DNA of 64,000 bases from NCBI RefSeq assembly GCF_009905215.1, contig NZ_CP047593.1, positions 3,818,677-3,882,676 of the forward strand, read 5' to 3'. The notes under the pieces are model-generated. The model worked only from the letters and a program-made list of their open reading frames with translations, was not told the DNA's origin and ran no database searches. Made by a program: the position numbers and the translations under genes. The DNA comes from Tichowtungia aerotolerans (GTDB lineage Bacteria; Verrucomicrobiota; Kiritimatiellia; Kiritimatiellales; Tichowtungiaceae). Shown one piece after another: positions 18,326-28,574 of this stretch; position 1 is the first letter of the stretch, and every line of letters starts with the position of its first letter.

Positions 18326-19495
18326 CTAGTGACCGTGACCTGCATGGGGATCCATTCCGCTGGTAACCATTTCGGCTTTCAGCGTAAACGCGCCGGCGAC
18401 GACATAGTCCTCGCCGGCGGACAGACCCTGCCTGATTTCAACAAACCGGTCCCCGCGCTCCCCGAGAACAACATCGCGGGTCTCGAAACCGTGTTCGCTT
18501 TTGATAAAAACAACCGCCTGTCCGTTCACAACCTGAACAGCCCCGCGCTCAACGCGCACCGGAACCTCAACCGACTCCGTCACAATGCGAGCCCGCACAA
18601 ACGCGCCGGGCATAAAGTCCTCACGCGCCCCTTTCAGAACGCAGCGGGCGGTAAAGGTGCGAGTCTCTTTGGAAATCAGCGGGCTGACATACGCAATCGT
18701 TCCGCGCGCGATGTGACCGTCGCGCGCAACGAACTCAACCGCCATGCCTTTTTCAACCCGATGCTGATACTGAGGATAAACAGAAATATCAACCCAGACG
18801 CTGGACAGATCCGCCACCTCAAACAGAACGCGATCCTCTCCGGCCACCTCGCCGACCGATGCGCTTTTGGCGACAACCTGTCCGTCGAGCGGAGCCGAGA
18901 CCGTATAAACCGACAGCATCTCGCGATTTTCCAGCGATGCCAGAATATCGCCCTTCTTTACCCGGTCGCCAATCTCGACAAACACCTGGAGGATCACACT
19001 CGGGTAGCGCGCGGAGACCGCGGCGGCCCGATCCCGGTTCAGGTTAATTTCTGCCGGAAAAACAACGGATTTTGAAATCGTTCCGCCTGTTGCAGCGTTC
19101 ATCTCAATTCCGATCTTTTTCGCAATCTCTGGAGAAACCTCGAGCCCACCCTCTTCTTCGTGGCCGTGGCCACTACACCCGAGGTCATGCTCATGGCCCT
19201 CGTGCTCATCATGCGCAGACGCTTCTGCCTGATGTTCGTGCGCAGCGTGGTCATGTGCGGCGTGATCATACCCTTCGCAGGAAGCATGTGCAGCGTGTTC
19301 TTCATGCGCCGAATGATCATGTTCCTCCTCACAGGACTCCTTCCTGTTCAGGCCTTCAAGCCCCGGCAACGTAAACTTCGTCGCGCCCTTTTCCTTACAG
19401 GAAGGACAATCACAACCATCCGCGTCATGAATATGCTGCGCGAAAGCCAATCCGCCCGCAATCAGGCACCCGATAATACAAATCATTTTTTTCAT
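18326..19495 (-). CDS. RND periplasmic adaptor (CusB/CzcB-like) with a His/Cys-rich N-terminal domain
   Basis: 389 residues. After a signal peptide (MKKMICIIGCLIAGGLAFA) comes a roughly 100-residue region crowded with His, Glu and Cys: CDCPSC, HDHSAHEEHAAH, YDHAAHDHAAHEH, HEGHEHDLGCSGHGHEEE. It then becomes a normal membrane-fusion protein: VSPEIAKKIGIEMNAATGG, the lipoyl-like halves around VEIGDRVKKGDILASLENRE and PLDGQVVAKSASVGEVA, and a barrel domain with GAFVRARIVTE. It ends MDPHAGHGH. It should link pump and channel, and the extra domain may bind and deliver metal in the periplasm. It lies 8 bases before the pump gene and 1 base after the channel gene. Confidence 0.92.
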   Translation of the reverse strand: MKKMICIIGCLIAGGLAFAQHIHDADGCDCPSCKEKGATKFTLPGLEGLNRKESCEEEHDHSAHEEHAAHASCEGYDHAAHDHAAHEHQAEASAHDEHEGHEHDLGCSGHGHEEEGGLEVSPEIAKKIGIEMNAATGGTISKSVVFPAEINLNRDRAAAVSARYPSVILQVFVEIGDRVKKGDILASLENREMLSVYTVSAPLDGQVVAKSASVGEVAGEDRVLFEVADLSSVWVDISVYPQYQHRVEKGMAVEFVARDGHIARGTIAYVSPLISKETRTFTARCVLKGAREDFMPGAFVRARIVTESVEVPVRVERGAVQVVNGQAVVFIKSEHGFETRDVVLGERGDRFVEIRQGLSAGEDYVVAGAFTLKAEMVTSGMDPHAGHGH

Positions 19496-19496
19496 C

Positions 19497-20702
19497 TTAC
19501 AACTCCTCCTCTAAAAACCTGGTAATCTCCGCCCGAGCAGCATGGGCGTCACGTAATGCTTCAATATGCCGAACCCGAATTTCAGCCAGATGCTGCTGGG
19601 CATTAATCAGCTCAAACCAGGAAAAACGCCCGGCGTCATAACCGGCCTTGCTCACCTCATAAGCCTGCCGGGCCTTCGGAAGCAGACGCTCGGCAGTCAT
19701 CTCCGCCTCCGTCCTGGCGCCGCGAAAAATCGCAATGAGCCGCGACAGCTGCGCCTGCCAATCCCTCCGAATCTCCTCCCGCTCCGCAGCAAGCGCCTCG
19801 GCATCCAGCAGCGCAGCCGTCTCGGCAGCGCGTCCGGAACGAACAAAATTGAGCGGAATGGATGCCCCGAAAACAAAGCTGCTGAGCTCCTCGGCAGACT
19901 CATGCCTCATCCCGGCACCCAAGGTGATATCCGCAGTGTCCGCAGCCCGCTCCCGGGCGGCTTTCGCACGCAGCATCTCGACCTGCGCATCCAGACGCTG
20001 CAGAACCGGGTGGCTGTCAGCGAGCTGACGCTCACTGATTTCTTCGAGTTCATAATACGATCCAGCCAACTCCGCCATCTCAGATTCCGGCACCCCGATC
20101 AGCGAGGCCAGCTGAATGCGGGCCGCCTCAAGATCACCGAAACAACAGGTCTGCGAGAGCAGGATTTCCTCCATCGCCAGTTCGGCCTGAACCACATCCA
20201 GTTCCGAACCTCCGCCGGCTTCATAACGGGATTTCGCCACCTCGACAAAGGCGCGCCCCAACTGCTCCTGTTCAGCGCGCACGGCTCCAATCTCCTGCTG
20301 GGCGAACACATCTATAAACGCGCGGCGGACCTCCGAAAGCAGCTCCAGTTCGCGCACGGCACGGGACTGCTCAGCCACGTCAACCGCCTTGCCGGCAACC
20401 TGACGCTCCAGCGCACGTTTCCCGCCCCGCTCAAACGTCTGCTTTACGCTCAAAGTGTACGACGTATCGTTAACTCCATCGAGATCCCCGCCGACTCCCT
20501 CTGCCTCGAAATCGAGCTCCGGGTTTTTCCACAACCCGGCAGTCGACCGGGCCGCCGCAGCCGCTTCAGCTGCAACCTGAGCCGCCTGAAGGCGGGGGGA
20601 ATTCTGCCGGGCACGATCCAGTGCCCGGTCCAGTGTAAGTTTTCCGGACTCTGAAAATCCGGTGTATGCAATACTGCAAAGCAGCACAAAAATAAATTTC
20701 AT
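19497..20702 (-). CDS. TolC-type outer-membrane channel of the metal efflux system (CusC/CzcC-like)
   Basis: 401 residues with a signal peptide (MKFIFVLLCSIAYTGFS) and the long coiled-coil helices of the outer membrane efflux family in two repeats: LDRALDRARQNSPRLQAAQVAAEA at the start and LPKARQAYEVSKAGYDAGRFSWFELINAQQ in the second half. No lipobox Cys is seen. It should form the trimeric outer-membrane duct for the adaptor and pump encoded downstream, all in one operon with near-zero gaps. Confidence 0.9.
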   Translation of the reverse strand: MKFIFVLLCSIAYTGFSESGKLTLDRALDRARQNSPRLQAAQVAAEAAAAARSTAGLWKNPELDFEAEGVGGDLDGVNDTSYTLSVKQTFERGGKRALERQVAGKAVDVAEQSRAVRELELLSEVRRAFIDVFAQQEIGAVRAEQEQLGRAFVEVAKSRYEAGGGSELDVVQAELAMEEILLSQTCCFGDLEAARIQLASLIGVPESEMAELAGSYYELEEISERQLADSHPVLQRLDAQVEMLRAKAARERAADTADITLGAGMRHESAEELSSFVFGASIPLNFVRSGRAAETAALLDAEALAAEREEIRRDWQAQLSRLIAIFRGARTEAEMTAERLLPKARQAYEVSKAGYDAGRFSWFELINAQQHLAEIRVRHIEALRDAHAARAEITRFLEEEL

Positions 20703-20763
20703 GTAATAACTCCTGATTGATCACTTAGCATTCATACGCGTCGATTCGCGGGTGAACACGTTC

Positions 20764-21084
20764 TCAAATCAGAAGCTGGACGGTCAGCAGATGCCTAAAC
20801 TCTGCGTTTGGCAATCGCGGCGCGGTGAAAACCGCGCAAACCGGTTTTAATACAGAAATAACCGGAAGCTGCGGAGCGGGTAAATCCGTTACTGCCAGCG
20901 GAGGGACCATAACGGATGAATCCTTCACGCACGGTTCTTCATGGGAACAGCCACGGCAAATCGAATTGCAGATCCCGTCGGCAGAAGAATCTGCATGTGC
21001 ATGATGTCCCGCCGAATGCGCACACGGCATCCCAAGCGTAATCAACGCAATCAAAGCCAGAATGGTCTGCTTGATTTTCATCAT
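20764..21084 (-). CDS. Small exported His/Cys-rich protein, first gene of the metal efflux operon
   Basis: 106 residues. The signal peptide is MMKIKQTILALIALITLGMPCAHS, and the short mature protein opens with AGHHAHADSS and a Cys/His group (CNSICRGCSHEEPC) that looks like a metal site, followed by a Pro/Leu-rich tail without clear domains. I do not recognise the family. Position and style recall the small CzcI-type periplasmic proteins of other metal-efflux operons, so a metal sensing or buffering role is likely but unproven. A 61-base gap separates it from the channel gene; it begins 22 bases after the helicase gene ends. Confidence 0.7.
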   Translation of the reverse strand: MMKIKQTILALIALITLGMPCAHSAGHHAHADSSADGICNSICRGCSHEEPCVKDSSVMVPPLAVTDLPAPQLPVISVLKPVCAVFTAPRLPNAEFRHLLTVQLLI

Positions 21085-21106
21085 TCCGCATATATAAGCA
21101 TATCAT

Positions 21107-23104
21107 TCACCATTCGTCCAGCGGTTCCGACTCAATGAAGCAATCCGGCAGTGCTTTCATAAAAAGACGGCCATACCACTTCGTGGTGATCCGCGGATCG
21201 AGAATGATGACCCGCCCTTCGTCGCTGGACGTGCGGATCAGTCGTCCGATGCCCTGCCGGAATTTGATGACGGCCGAGGGCAGCGAATAATCCTTAAACG
21301 GATCGCCGCCGGAGGCTTTGATCTGTTCCAGCCTCGCTTCAATCAGCGGCTGATCCGGCACAGCAAAAGGCAAACGAACGATAATCACATTGCTGAGTGC
21401 ATCCCCCCGCACATCCACACCCATCCAGAAACGATCCACCCCGAAAAGCACGGCGGATCCGTGCGACTGGAATTTGCGGATCATCATATTCGGTGGAAGA
21501 CCGGTTCCCTGCACCAAAAGATCGTAGCCGTCCATTTCCAATGTTTCGCGCACGGCGTCGGCCACGCGGCGCATGAGCGATGTGTTGGTAAAAAGCACAA
21601 ACGCTTTACCGCCGTTCTGCGCAATAAGCTGCGGAAGAACCTGAATCACCGCCTGCTCAAACGCAGGGTTCATGGATGGATCGGGCATTCCCTGTGGAAT
21701 GACAACCCGCATCTGCTCGCTGTAGTTGAACGGGGAACCGACTTTCAGCTCATCGCAATGGTCAGCACCAATGCGTCCGCGAAACCATTCAAGGCTGTCG
21801 CCGACCGCCAGCGTGGCCGAGGTCATGACGACACTGGGAACTTCTTCGAAAAGCAGATCGCGCAACAGAGAAGAAATATCGACCGGAGCAGAATACAGAA
21901 CCGTTTGACTGCGAACCCGGCCTTCCAGTCCCGCCCAGTACACGTGCCGTTTTTCGCTTTGCTTCAGATAACAGTTCAGAGCTTCTGCAAAAAACTTTCC
22001 TTTCATGCGAACGGATTTGAATTCCGCCTTGAGGTTTTCGTCTTCCATATCGCGCAGAACACGGTTGAGATGAAGCTCCATCTCGCTCAAAAGTTCAGGA
22101 AGTCGGGTTTCTACATCCGGCGGTTCCCGCAGACGAACTGTACTGCGACCCGCAGCCAGTTTATAGCGCGTGCGCATGGTTTTGAAAAAACGACCCGATT
22201 CCTCCCACAGGCGGTTAGTGATATCCGCGCCCTGCCCGTCGCGCAACACGGCAAACAGCCCTTTGCGGTTATCGCTGGTAAACAGTCGCCGTAACCAGTG
22301 CTCGACAGCATAGCGGGAAATACGCAGCCCCATGTGCGATGCGGCCACGTCCTCCATCTGATGCGCCTCGTCGAAGACCACCATTCCATAATCCGGCAAA
22401 AACGCTCCGCCCTCAGCTCGAACAGCCAATTCAGAGAAAAACAGGTGATGGTTCACAATCAGCAGATTGGCTTCGTGCAGTCCTTCACGGGCCTTCATCA
22501 GGAAACAGCGTTTGTAATCAGGACACTTTTTTCCGAGGCAGTTGCCCTGCTCAACACTAACCGCGCTCCAGACATCAGCAGACGGCTGGGGATCCAATTC
22601 CTGGCGGCTGCCCTCTTCGGCAGTATCCGCCCATGCACGAATGCGATCAACCTCGAACTCCTTCGATGGGTCGAACAGGTCACCACTCATCGAACGGGCG
22701 CGCGCCAGTCGACGCAGACAGAGATAGTTAGAGCGTCCTTTGACCAGCCGCGCCTTAAAATCGATCCCGAGTGCTTTTCTGAGAAAGGGAATGTCTTTTT
22801 CCATCAGCTGTTCCTGCAGCGTGATGGTGTAGGTGGCGACCACTGCCCGTTCATTGCGAGACAATGCGGTCAGCATCAGAGGCACGAGATAGGCAAAACT
22901 CTTACCGACCCCGGTTCCTGCTTCGACCGCCAAATGGCAGGAATTGGCGACAGCTTCGGCCACGGCCCGAGCCATCTGCTGCTGCTGGGGACGAACTTCA
23001 AACGGGAAATCGCTGTTCTCGTGAGCCAACTCCAGCGCGCCGCCTGGCGCGAAAAAACGGTCGGAAGCCAGCACAGTTTCAGGATGTTCCAGAGGTCGAA
23101 TCAT
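21107..23104 (-). CDS. DinG/XPD-family ATP-dependent DNA helicase
   Basis: 665 residues. Walker A lies in [17 protein letters not shown], preceded by [16 protein letters not shown] (Q-motif region); the DEAH box is [13 protein letters not shown]. Four Cys for a 4Fe-4S cluster are visible: YLCLRR, then NCLGKKC and KRCFLM. C-terminal helicase motifs include [32 protein letters not shown] and [18 protein letters not shown]. This is a 5'-3' helicase of the DinG/YoaA group, acting on D-loops, R-loops or damaged forks. No exonuclease domain is fused. Confidence 0.92.
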   Translation of the reverse strand: MIRPLEHPETVLASDRFFAPGGALELAHENSDFPFEVRPQQQQMARAVAEAVANSCHLAVEAGTGVGKSFAYLVPLMLTALSRNERAVVATYTITLQEQLMEKDIPFLRKALGIDFKARLVKGRSNYLCLRRLARARSMSGDLFDPSKEFEVDRIRAWADTAEEGSRQELDPQPSADVWSAVSVEQGNCLGKKCPDYKRCFLMKAREGLHEANLLIVNHHLFFSELAVRAEGGAFLPDYGMVVFDEAHQMEDVAASHMGLRISRYAVEHWLRRLFTSDNRKGLFAVLRDGQGADITNRLWEESGRFFKTMRTRYKLAAGRSTVRLREPPDVETRLPELLSEMELHLNRVLRDMEDENLKAEFKSVRMKGKFFAEALNCYLKQSEKRHVYWAGLEGRVRSQTVLYSAPVDISSLLRDLLFEEVPSVVMTSATLAVGDSLEWFRGRIGADHCDELKVGSPFNYSEQMRVVIPQGMPDPSMNPAFEQAVIQVLPQLIAQNGGKAFVLFTNTSLMRRVADAVRETLEMDGYDLLVQGTGLPPNMMIRKFQSHGSAVLFGVDRFWMGVDVRGDALSNVIIVRLPFAVPDQPLIEARLEQIKASGGDPFKDYSLPSAVIKFRQGIGRLIRTSSDEGRVIILDPRITTKWYGRLFMKALPDCFIESEPLDEW

Positions 23105-23253
23105 AGGAACCAGAGCCTACCGGAAACCAACCCGCGAATGAACGCCAATCGACGCAAATTTTCGAGAGATACCACATGAAGAGATATATGCGCCTGTGGT
23201 TTCCCGCACACTGAAAACCCGGTCATAAACCCGCTATTTCATCACTCCAAGGC

Positions 23254-23964
23254 CTACAGGCCAAGGAACTGGATGGCAAGGCCGGAAAGGCAGATCGTTC
23301 CGCCAGCCAAAGCATGAGTCCAGCGCTCCAGCTTATTGAACCGCGCAAAACTGACGCCCCATGAGGCAGCCATAACCACCGTCATCATCGTTCCGATCGT
23401 CACCGCACTGAATACAACAGCGACCAGAATGGTTCCAGAAAGACTGTGTTTGGCGGCGGGATACATCAGAATCGGGATGAGCGGCTCGCAGGGGCCGAGC
23501 ACAAAAATGGTGAAGAGAATCCACGGAGTAATACCGGCCTTAGCGACCGGCTCATGAGAATGGGTGTGTTCACCGTGATGATCATGTGAATGGACCGGCA
23601 CACCTGCTCCATCCAGATGCAAGTGGGTGTGCGGACGATTTTTGATTCCGCGATGAATCCCCCATCCTGCGTAAGCAAAACCGAACCCGATCAGCGCCCA
23701 TGCCGCGAGGCTTCCGCGAAAAGCTTCAAAGGCCTCAAGCTTCATCACCGCCACACCGAAAGCAATTCCGATCAGCCCCAGCACCACGGAACTCAGCACA
23801 TGCCCCAACCCGCACAAGAAGGTGATCCATACCGTTTTCGCCGTGCTCCAGTTTCGAGCACGGTTCATCACGATAAACGGGAGATAGTGATCCGGACCAA
23901 ACAGCGTATGCAGAAAGCCGATAGACGCTGCGGTCCCGCACAGAATAGCGATTTCAGAGTTCAT
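23254..23964 (-). CDS. NicO/UreH-type metal transporter with a His-rich loop
   Basis: 236 residues with six predicted membrane helices. The first helix has GFLHTLFGPDHYLPFI, resembling the H-x4-DH metal motif of the nickel/cobalt transporter superfamily. A cytoplasmic or periplasmic loop in the middle is rich in His: HTHLHLDGAGVPVHSHDHHGEH. The second half contains VLGPCEPLIPILMYPAAKHS, seen in UreH-like proteins. It probably moves a divalent metal (Ni or Co most likely); direction is unknown. It lies 11 bases after lysS on the same strand. Confidence 0.75.
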   Translation of the reverse strand: MNSEIAILCGTAASIGFLHTLFGPDHYLPFIVMNRARNWSTAKTVWITFLCGLGHVLSSVVLGLIGIAFGVAVMKLEAFEAFRGSLAAWALIGFGFAYAGWGIHRGIKNRPHTHLHLDGAGVPVHSHDHHGEHTHSHEPVAKAGITPWILFTIFVLGPCEPLIPILMYPAAKHSLSGTILVAVVFSAVTIGTMMTVVMAASWGVSFARFNKLERWTHALAGGTICLSGLAIQFLGL

Positions 23965-23975
23965 GAAACACTTAT

Positions 23976-25439
23976 TTACCCTTCTGCTTCGCCAGCGTCA
24001 ATCTCCGCTTTCTTGCGCGGTTTCAGCTGCGGGAACAAAATCACATCACGGATTGCATCGGAACCGCTCAACAGCATCATCAATCGGTCAATTCCGATCC
24101 CCATCCCTCCAGTCGGCGGCATGCCGGTTTCGAGCGCGCTGAGGAAGTCCTGATCGATCTTCGACTGGTCGCCACCGGCCTGCGCTTCAAAACGGCGGCG
24201 CTGTTCAAAGGCATCATTGAGCTCGCTATAGGCCGGCGCGATTTCCTTACCGCCGATAATCAGCTCAAAAACATCAACCAGAGACGGATCGTCATCACAC
24301 GGATTCGCCAGCGGAACGAGTTCTGCAGGCAGGCGAGTAATAAAAGTCGGCTGAATCAACGTGCCCTCAATCGTTTTGTCATAGATTTCATGCGTGATTT
24401 TTTCGAAGTCAAAATCAGCCTCGATGGCAACATCAAGCTCGGCGGCTTTAGCGCGAGCGTCTTCGACGGTTTTCTCAAACCAGTCATCCCCAAGATTCTG
24501 TTTGATCAGATCGTGATAGGTAATTTCGTTCCAAGGTGTGGAAAGGTCGATCTTATTGCCCATCCACTCGACCTCAAGACCTCCGAAAATCGTTTCGGCC
24601 AAATGAGTCACCAGGCTCTGAACCAACTCCTGCATCGTACGCATATCGCCATACGCCTCATAGGTTTCAAGAACCGTAAATTCCGGGTTATGCGTACGGT
24701 CGAGTCCTTCGTTGCGGAAGTTGCGGTTCAGCTCAAACACCTTATCCATACCGCCGACAATCAGGCGTTTCAGATACAGTTCAGGAGCAATCCGAAAGTA
24801 CATTTCCGTACTGAGCGCCTGATAATGCGTCTTGAACGGATTGGCGGCTGCGCCGCCGGCAATCGCCTGAATCATCGGCGTTTCGACTTCAAAGTAGCCG
24901 CGGCCTTCGAGGAAACGGCGGATTTCGCTCAGCAAACGGGTGCGCTTTTTGAAGAGATCCAGAACCTCGTCGTTGGAAATCAGATCCAGCTCGCGCTGAC
25001 GGTAGCGGGTTTCCACATCCTGCAATCCGTGGAATTTTTCCGGCGGCGGCAAAAGCGATTTGCAAAGAAGCGTCCATTCGCTGACGCGAACCGTCTGCTC
25101 TTCGGTGCGAGTAATAAAGGTTTCTCCGGAAACCCCGATAATATCCCCAAGATCGAGCAGTTTGAACGCCGCAAAGTTTTCCTCACCTAGAATATCCTTC
25201 TTCACCATCAGCTGGAATTTTGCCGAGCCGTCGGAAATGTGGGCGAACGCCATTTTCCCCATTTTACGGATTGCAACAATACGTCCGCAGGCCCTCACCT
25301 GTTTTCCCTCTTCAAAATCTGCATGCAGCTTTTCAAGCGTAGCGGTGCGATTAAAGGCTTTGCCATACGCCGGGAATCCCGCGTCGGCCAGTTTCTTCAT
25401 ATTTTCAATGCGCTGTTGGCGATATTCATTGTCCTGCAT
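23976..25439 (-). CDS. lysS: Lysyl-tRNA synthetase, class II
   Basis: 487 residues, normal length. The N-terminal OB-fold has VRACGRIVAIRKMGKMAFAHI. Motif 2 is in NRNFRNEGLDRTHNPEFTVLE and motif 3 in GGMGIGIDRLMMLLSGSDAIRDV, ending FPQLKP. It charges tRNA-Lys. The start ATG 25439 is preceded by an AGGAG-like stretch. One copy of the dispersed palindrome (24529-24543) falls inside the gene. Two more copies lie in the 137-base gap upstream. Confidence 0.96.
   Translation of the reverse strand: MQDNEYRQQRIENMKKLADAGFPAYGKAFNRTATLEKLHADFEEGKQVRACGRIVAIRKMGKMAFAHISDGSAKFQLMVKKDILGEENFAAFKLLDLGDIIGVSGETFITRTEEQTVRVSEWTLLCKSLLPPPEKFHGLQDVETRYRQRELDLISNDEVLDLFKKRTRLLSEIRRFLEGRGYFEVETPMIQAIAGGAAANPFKTHYQALSTEMYFRIAPELYLKRLIVGGMDKVFELNRNFRNEGLDRTHNPEFTVLETYEAYGDMRTMQELVQSLVTHLAETIFGGLEVEWMGNKIDLSTPWNEITYHDLIKQNLGDDWFEKTVEDARAKAAELDVAIEADFDFEKITHEIYDKTIEGTLIQPTFITRLPAELVPLANPCDDDPSLVDVFELIIGGKEIAPAYSELNDAFEQRRRFEAQAGGDQSKIDQDFLSALETGMPPTGGMGIGIDRLMMLLSGSDAIRDVILFPQLKPRKKAEIDAGEAEG
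24529..24543. repeat. Copy of the dispersed palindrome inside lysS
   Basis: TTCCAAGGTGTGGAA matches TTCCA-N5-TGGAA exactly; it encodes part of the lysS stretch STPWNEI. As a single in-gene copy it may be coincidental. Confidence 0.4.
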
Positions 25440-25510
25440 AGAATTTCTCCTGAATCAAAACCGGGCATACTACCCGTGAACACTGCCCGGTGCAAGACGA
25501 GGCAGCTCTT

Positions 25511-25571
25511 TTTCCAATGTCTGGAAAAAATAACTGGAGCCGTTATGCTGTGGTTTCCAAGGTTTGGAAAA
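25511..25571. repeat. Two palindrome copies between lysS and the nitroreductase gene
   Basis: TTTCCAATGTCTGGAAA (25511-25527) and TTTCCAAGGTTTGGAAA (25554-25570); centres 43 bp apart. Both arms are perfect 6-mers. They occupy most of the short intergenic gap, downstream of the nitroreductase gene and upstream of lysS. Confidence 0.75.
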
Positions 25572-25576
25572 GCAGC

Positions 25577-26191
25577 CTATTTCGGCGGAAACCCAACGGG
25601 CTGGGTCAAAATCACGTGCTGGGACGGCGTGAGTTTCATGGCCTTGTGAAGATCCTCTTTCTCGACCCAGCCGAGAACCACAGTGTTCAGTCCTTCAGAC
25701 GCACAGAAAAGATACACATTCTGGCTGATAAATCCCGTATCGGTCGCCGAATAGAATTCTTTTTCACCGCGCAGACGATCATAATCGGCCACATAAATGA
25801 GATTGACCGGAGCTTTCTGCGTAAAGGGCTGAACCCCGGTTTTTTCGCGAATGTCTGCCGTCATTTTCTGAATCAGCCGATTCGCTGCTGCATCATACAG
25901 ATAAAGGCCGGTCGGCAATGCCACGTACAGATCGATTTCCTGACTGTTGCGGGCGCTGGGTGCCGTACGTTTACCTCCGTCACGGTTAATTCCGCAGGCG
26001 GCCCACAGCAAATCGGACAAAAGCTGGTTATCCAAAAATTGATCTGAAAAAGCGCGGGCGCTTTGGCGGGCGGCTAATGCCTCCCGCAACGGCATCCCTC
26101 CGGTTTTGCGGGGCGCCGGCAATTGCAGGTCGCCGCCAAAGACCGACAGAGACAGGAATGCACAAATAACAAAGGTCGTCCGTTTTCTCAT
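25577..26191 (-). CDS. Exported nitroreductase-family (SagB-like) flavoprotein
   Basis: 204 residues from ATG 26191, which begins a signal-like segment (MRKRTTFVICAFLSLSVFGG); the longer frame to 26242 overlaps tyrS and is unlikely. The nitroreductase core shows MPLREALAARQSARAFSDQ (FMN-binding Arg-rich start), LSDLLWAACGINR, KRTAPSARNSQEIDLYV, and near the end SQNVYLFCASEGLNTVVLGWV with VILTQPVGFPPK. The fold normally binds FMN and reduces substrates with NAD(P)H in the cytoplasm. A Sec-type N-terminus would place it outside the inner membrane, which is unusual. It follows tyrS by 16 bases. Confidence 0.82.
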   Translation of the reverse strand: MRKRTTFVICAFLSLSVFGGDLQLPAPRKTGGMPLREALAARQSARAFSDQFLDNQLLSDLLWAACGINRDGGKRTAPSARNSQEIDLYVALPTGLYLYDAAANRLIQKMTADIREKTGVQPFTQKAPVNLIYVADYDRLRGEKEFYSATDTGFISQNVYLFCASEGLNTVVLGWVEKEDLHKAMKLTPSQHVILTQPVGFPPK

Positions 26192-26207
26192 GAGATCAGC
26201 TCCTGCA

Positions 26208-27410
26208 TCAGACAGTAATCCGGGCAAACTTGCGTTTGCCAACTTTAAGAATCATGCCGTCTTCCGGGGTAATGGCCGCCTGGACGTCGGTGATCTGCTC
26301 GTCATTAATACGAACTCCGCCCTGCTGAATCAAACGACGAGCCTCGCCGTTCGATGGGGCAAATTTTGCAGTCACCACCAGATTAATCAGACCGATTTCT
26401 TCGGCAGGCAGGCTCACTTCCGGCATATCGTCGGGCAGTTCCTTCTGAGCAAAAATGCGGGCAAATTCCTCGGAGGCCTTCGCGCCTTCGCCTTCGCCGA
26501 CAAAACGATCAACCACACAGCGGCCGAGTTCATCCTTCACCGCGCGCGGATGCAGTTCGCCGGAGGCGACTTTGGCCTGCATGGCTTCGATCTCTTCCGG
26601 CTTGCGACAGAGAATGTAGAGGAAGTATTTCCACATCAGCTCGTCGCTGACGCTCATAAGCTTGCCGAACATTTCCTTGCTGGACTCATCAATGCCGACA
26701 TAGTTACCGAGGCTTTTGCTCATTTTCTGTACACCGTCGAGTCCTTCGATGAGCGGCAGAGTCATTACGCACTGCGGGTGCTGGCCGTAGACCTTCTGCA
26801 GCTCACGACCGAGCAGCAGGTTAAAGAGCTGGTCGGTTCCTCCCAGCTCCACATCGGCTTCAACCATCACAGAGTCATAGGCCTGCACGAGCGGATACAG
26901 GAATTCAACGAGTGAAATGGGCTGATTGGCGCCATACCGCTTGGAAAAGTCGTCACGCGCCAGCAGCTGGGCGACGGTGACATGCGCGGAAAGACGAATC
27001 ACATCTTCGAACTTCATTTCGCCGAGCCACTCAGAATTGAAGCGGACTTCCGTTTTTGCCGGATCGAGGATTTTGAAGACCTGATTTTTATAGCTTTCGG
27101 CGTTAGCTGCCACCTGTTCGCGCGACAGCGCCGGGCGGGTTGCCGATTTGCCGGACGGGTCACCAATCATTCCGGTGAAGTCACCGATGATAAAAACAAC
27201 CGTATGACCCGCATCCTGAAATTCGCGCAACTTGTTGAGACCGACGACATGGCCGAGATGAATGTCCGGCGCGGACGGGTCGGCACCATACTTGATGCGC
27301 AGACCGCGCCCTTCTTTCGCAGCAATTTCGAGTTTCTTCTTCAGTTCGTCAGCGGAAAAAAGGTCCACATGACGGGCGGTCAGGAATTCAAGTTGTTCGT
27401 CAATTGTCAT
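26208..27410 (-). CDS. tyrS: Tyrosyl-tRNA synthetase
   Basis: 400 residues from ATG 27410 ([18 protein letters not shown]). The HIGH-type motif is IHLGHVVG after [10 protein letters not shown], and the signature loop is [11 protein letters not shown], so this is the shorter KMSKS class (TyrZ-like). The C-terminal S4 RNA-binding domain has [16 protein letters not shown] and ends [11 protein letters not shown]. It charges tRNA-Tyr. It lies in the same direction as the DUF481 gene upstream, after a 53-base gap. Confidence 0.95.
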   Translation of the reverse strand: MTIDEQLEFLTARHVDLFSADELKKKLEIAAKEGRGLRIKYGADPSAPDIHLGHVVGLNKLREFQDAGHTVVFIIGDFTGMIGDPSGKSATRPALSREQVAANAESYKNQVFKILDPAKTEVRFNSEWLGEMKFEDVIRLSAHVTVAQLLARDDFSKRYGANQPISLVEFLYPLVQAYDSVMVEADVELGGTDQLFNLLLGRELQKVYGQHPQCVMTLPLIEGLDGVQKMSKSLGNYVGIDESSKEMFGKLMSVSDELMWKYFLYILCRKPEEIEAMQAKVASGELHPRAVKDELGRCVVDRFVGEGEGAKASEEFARIFAQKELPDDMPEVSLPAEEIGLINLVVTAKFAPSNGEARRLIQQGGVRINDEQITDVQAAITPEDGMILKVGKRKFARITV

Positions 27411-27463
27411 AATGCGCCGGATCAAACCAAAAAAAGGCGCAAGCGGCAAGTACCGGCAGTTGT

Positions 27464-28510
27464 TTATTCCCAGTCCACCACCAGACTTCCGTAATAGGTG
27501 GTGTCGGTTTTCTTGCGTCCACCCTCCGGCTGGCTGTTGTAATCGTTTTTAAGTCCGACGCGAAGCTTCCAGATTCTGGAATCACCCAGCGGCAAATCAA
27601 TCCAGCTGTTCTGCGTCAGCAGATAATTTGCAAAATCCTCGACAGACGGAACCCATGCCAGCTCATTGTTCATCTCAAAACGGTTGGTCCAGCGATAAAA
27701 ATGCTGCACACCGAAATCGAGGCCGATGCTGTCAGAGTTTTCTGTACCGTCTTCGTACGTTTCATACCGATAACTCAAACCGGTATTTCCACTCAGCTTA
27801 TAATGATCTTCGTCCGCGAACCGATAGCTCAAACCACCGGCTGTAACAGAACGCAGTTTGATGTTTTCAAAGACATCGTTTTCCAGTTCCTGACGAATGT
27901 ACCAACCCCACGGATCATTGAAGTATGAGGTGTAACGCATGCCGACTTTGCGCTCATCAACAGTTTTATCGCCGTCGGTCTCCTTGCGGTCATAAGATCC
28001 ATAAAACTTGAGCTGGTCGTTTTTACTCGCCAGCGTTGCGGACACATTCACACCCATATTCTTTTCATCCGTGTTGCCGGATTTTCCAGAAATATTGCCT
28101 GCCGCCTGATAGTTCCATTTTCTCTTCATGGCGGCGACGACCTTCTCACGAGCGACAATCTCAGGATCCCGATCAGCCTCCCGCCATCCCTGCCGAACCG
28201 ATGTCAGCGGAGCAGCAAGAACCCCGTCAACTCCTGAAATCTTCACAGCCCCCTCTGATGCCGCCGCAACGGTTCCCGGCATCACTGCGCCGCTGGACAG
28301 ACGCACAAACATCGGATCATCACTCGAAAATCCAATCACCTGGGCACGGTCAACCGTAAGCTTTCCGGCGAACCCGGTTTCGATTTCAATCGCGCTTTCC
28401 GAAATCGCTGCAATTTCCCCCTTCAGCACAGTTCCATCCTGAACCAGGACTTCATCGGCGAAAAGGACCGTGGAGAACGACCAGCAGGCAATCAGCAAAG
28501 TTTTTTTCAT
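27464..28510 (-). CDS. DUF481 (YdiY-like) outer-membrane protein
   Basis: 348 residues from ATG 28510, which opens a signal peptide ([18 protein letters not shown]). Residues about 20-120 form a small beta domain ([26 protein letters not shown]), and the rest is an antiparallel beta-barrel of DUF481 with alternating strands ([64 protein letters not shown]) ending in an aromatic-containing strand VVDWE. Such proteins are salt-induced outer-membrane barrels of unclear function in other bacteria. It is preceded by the rpsA terminator. Confidence 0.85.
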   Translation of the reverse strand: MKKTLLIACWSFSTVLFADEVLVQDGTVLKGEIAAISESAIEIETGFAGKLTVDRAQVIGFSSDDPMFVRLSSGAVMPGTVAAASEGAVKISGVDGVLAAPLTSVRQGWREADRDPEIVAREKVVAAMKRKWNYQAAGNISGKSGNTDEKNMGVNVSATLASKNDQLKFYGSYDRKETDGDKTVDERKVGMRYTSYFNDPWGWYIRQELENDVFENIKLRSVTAGGLSYRFADEDHYKLSGNTGLSYRYETYEDGTENSDSIGLDFGVQHFYRWTNRFEMNNELAWVPSVEDFANYLLTQNSWIDLPLGDSRIWKLRVGLKNDYNSQPEGGRKKTDTTYYGSLVVDWE

Positions 28511-28574
28511 AATATTCCTTCTTTCTTTCTTTCGGGAGAAACTACCGTGAGAAGAACCGGGGATCAATCAAAAG

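Noticed and set aside
16038..18329. 763-codon open frame on the plus strand opposite the RND pump gene
   Set aside because: It is fully antisense to the pump gene, which has clear motifs and operon context. The predicted protein is rich in Arg, His, Gln and Asn with no domain; this is a shadow of codon bias.
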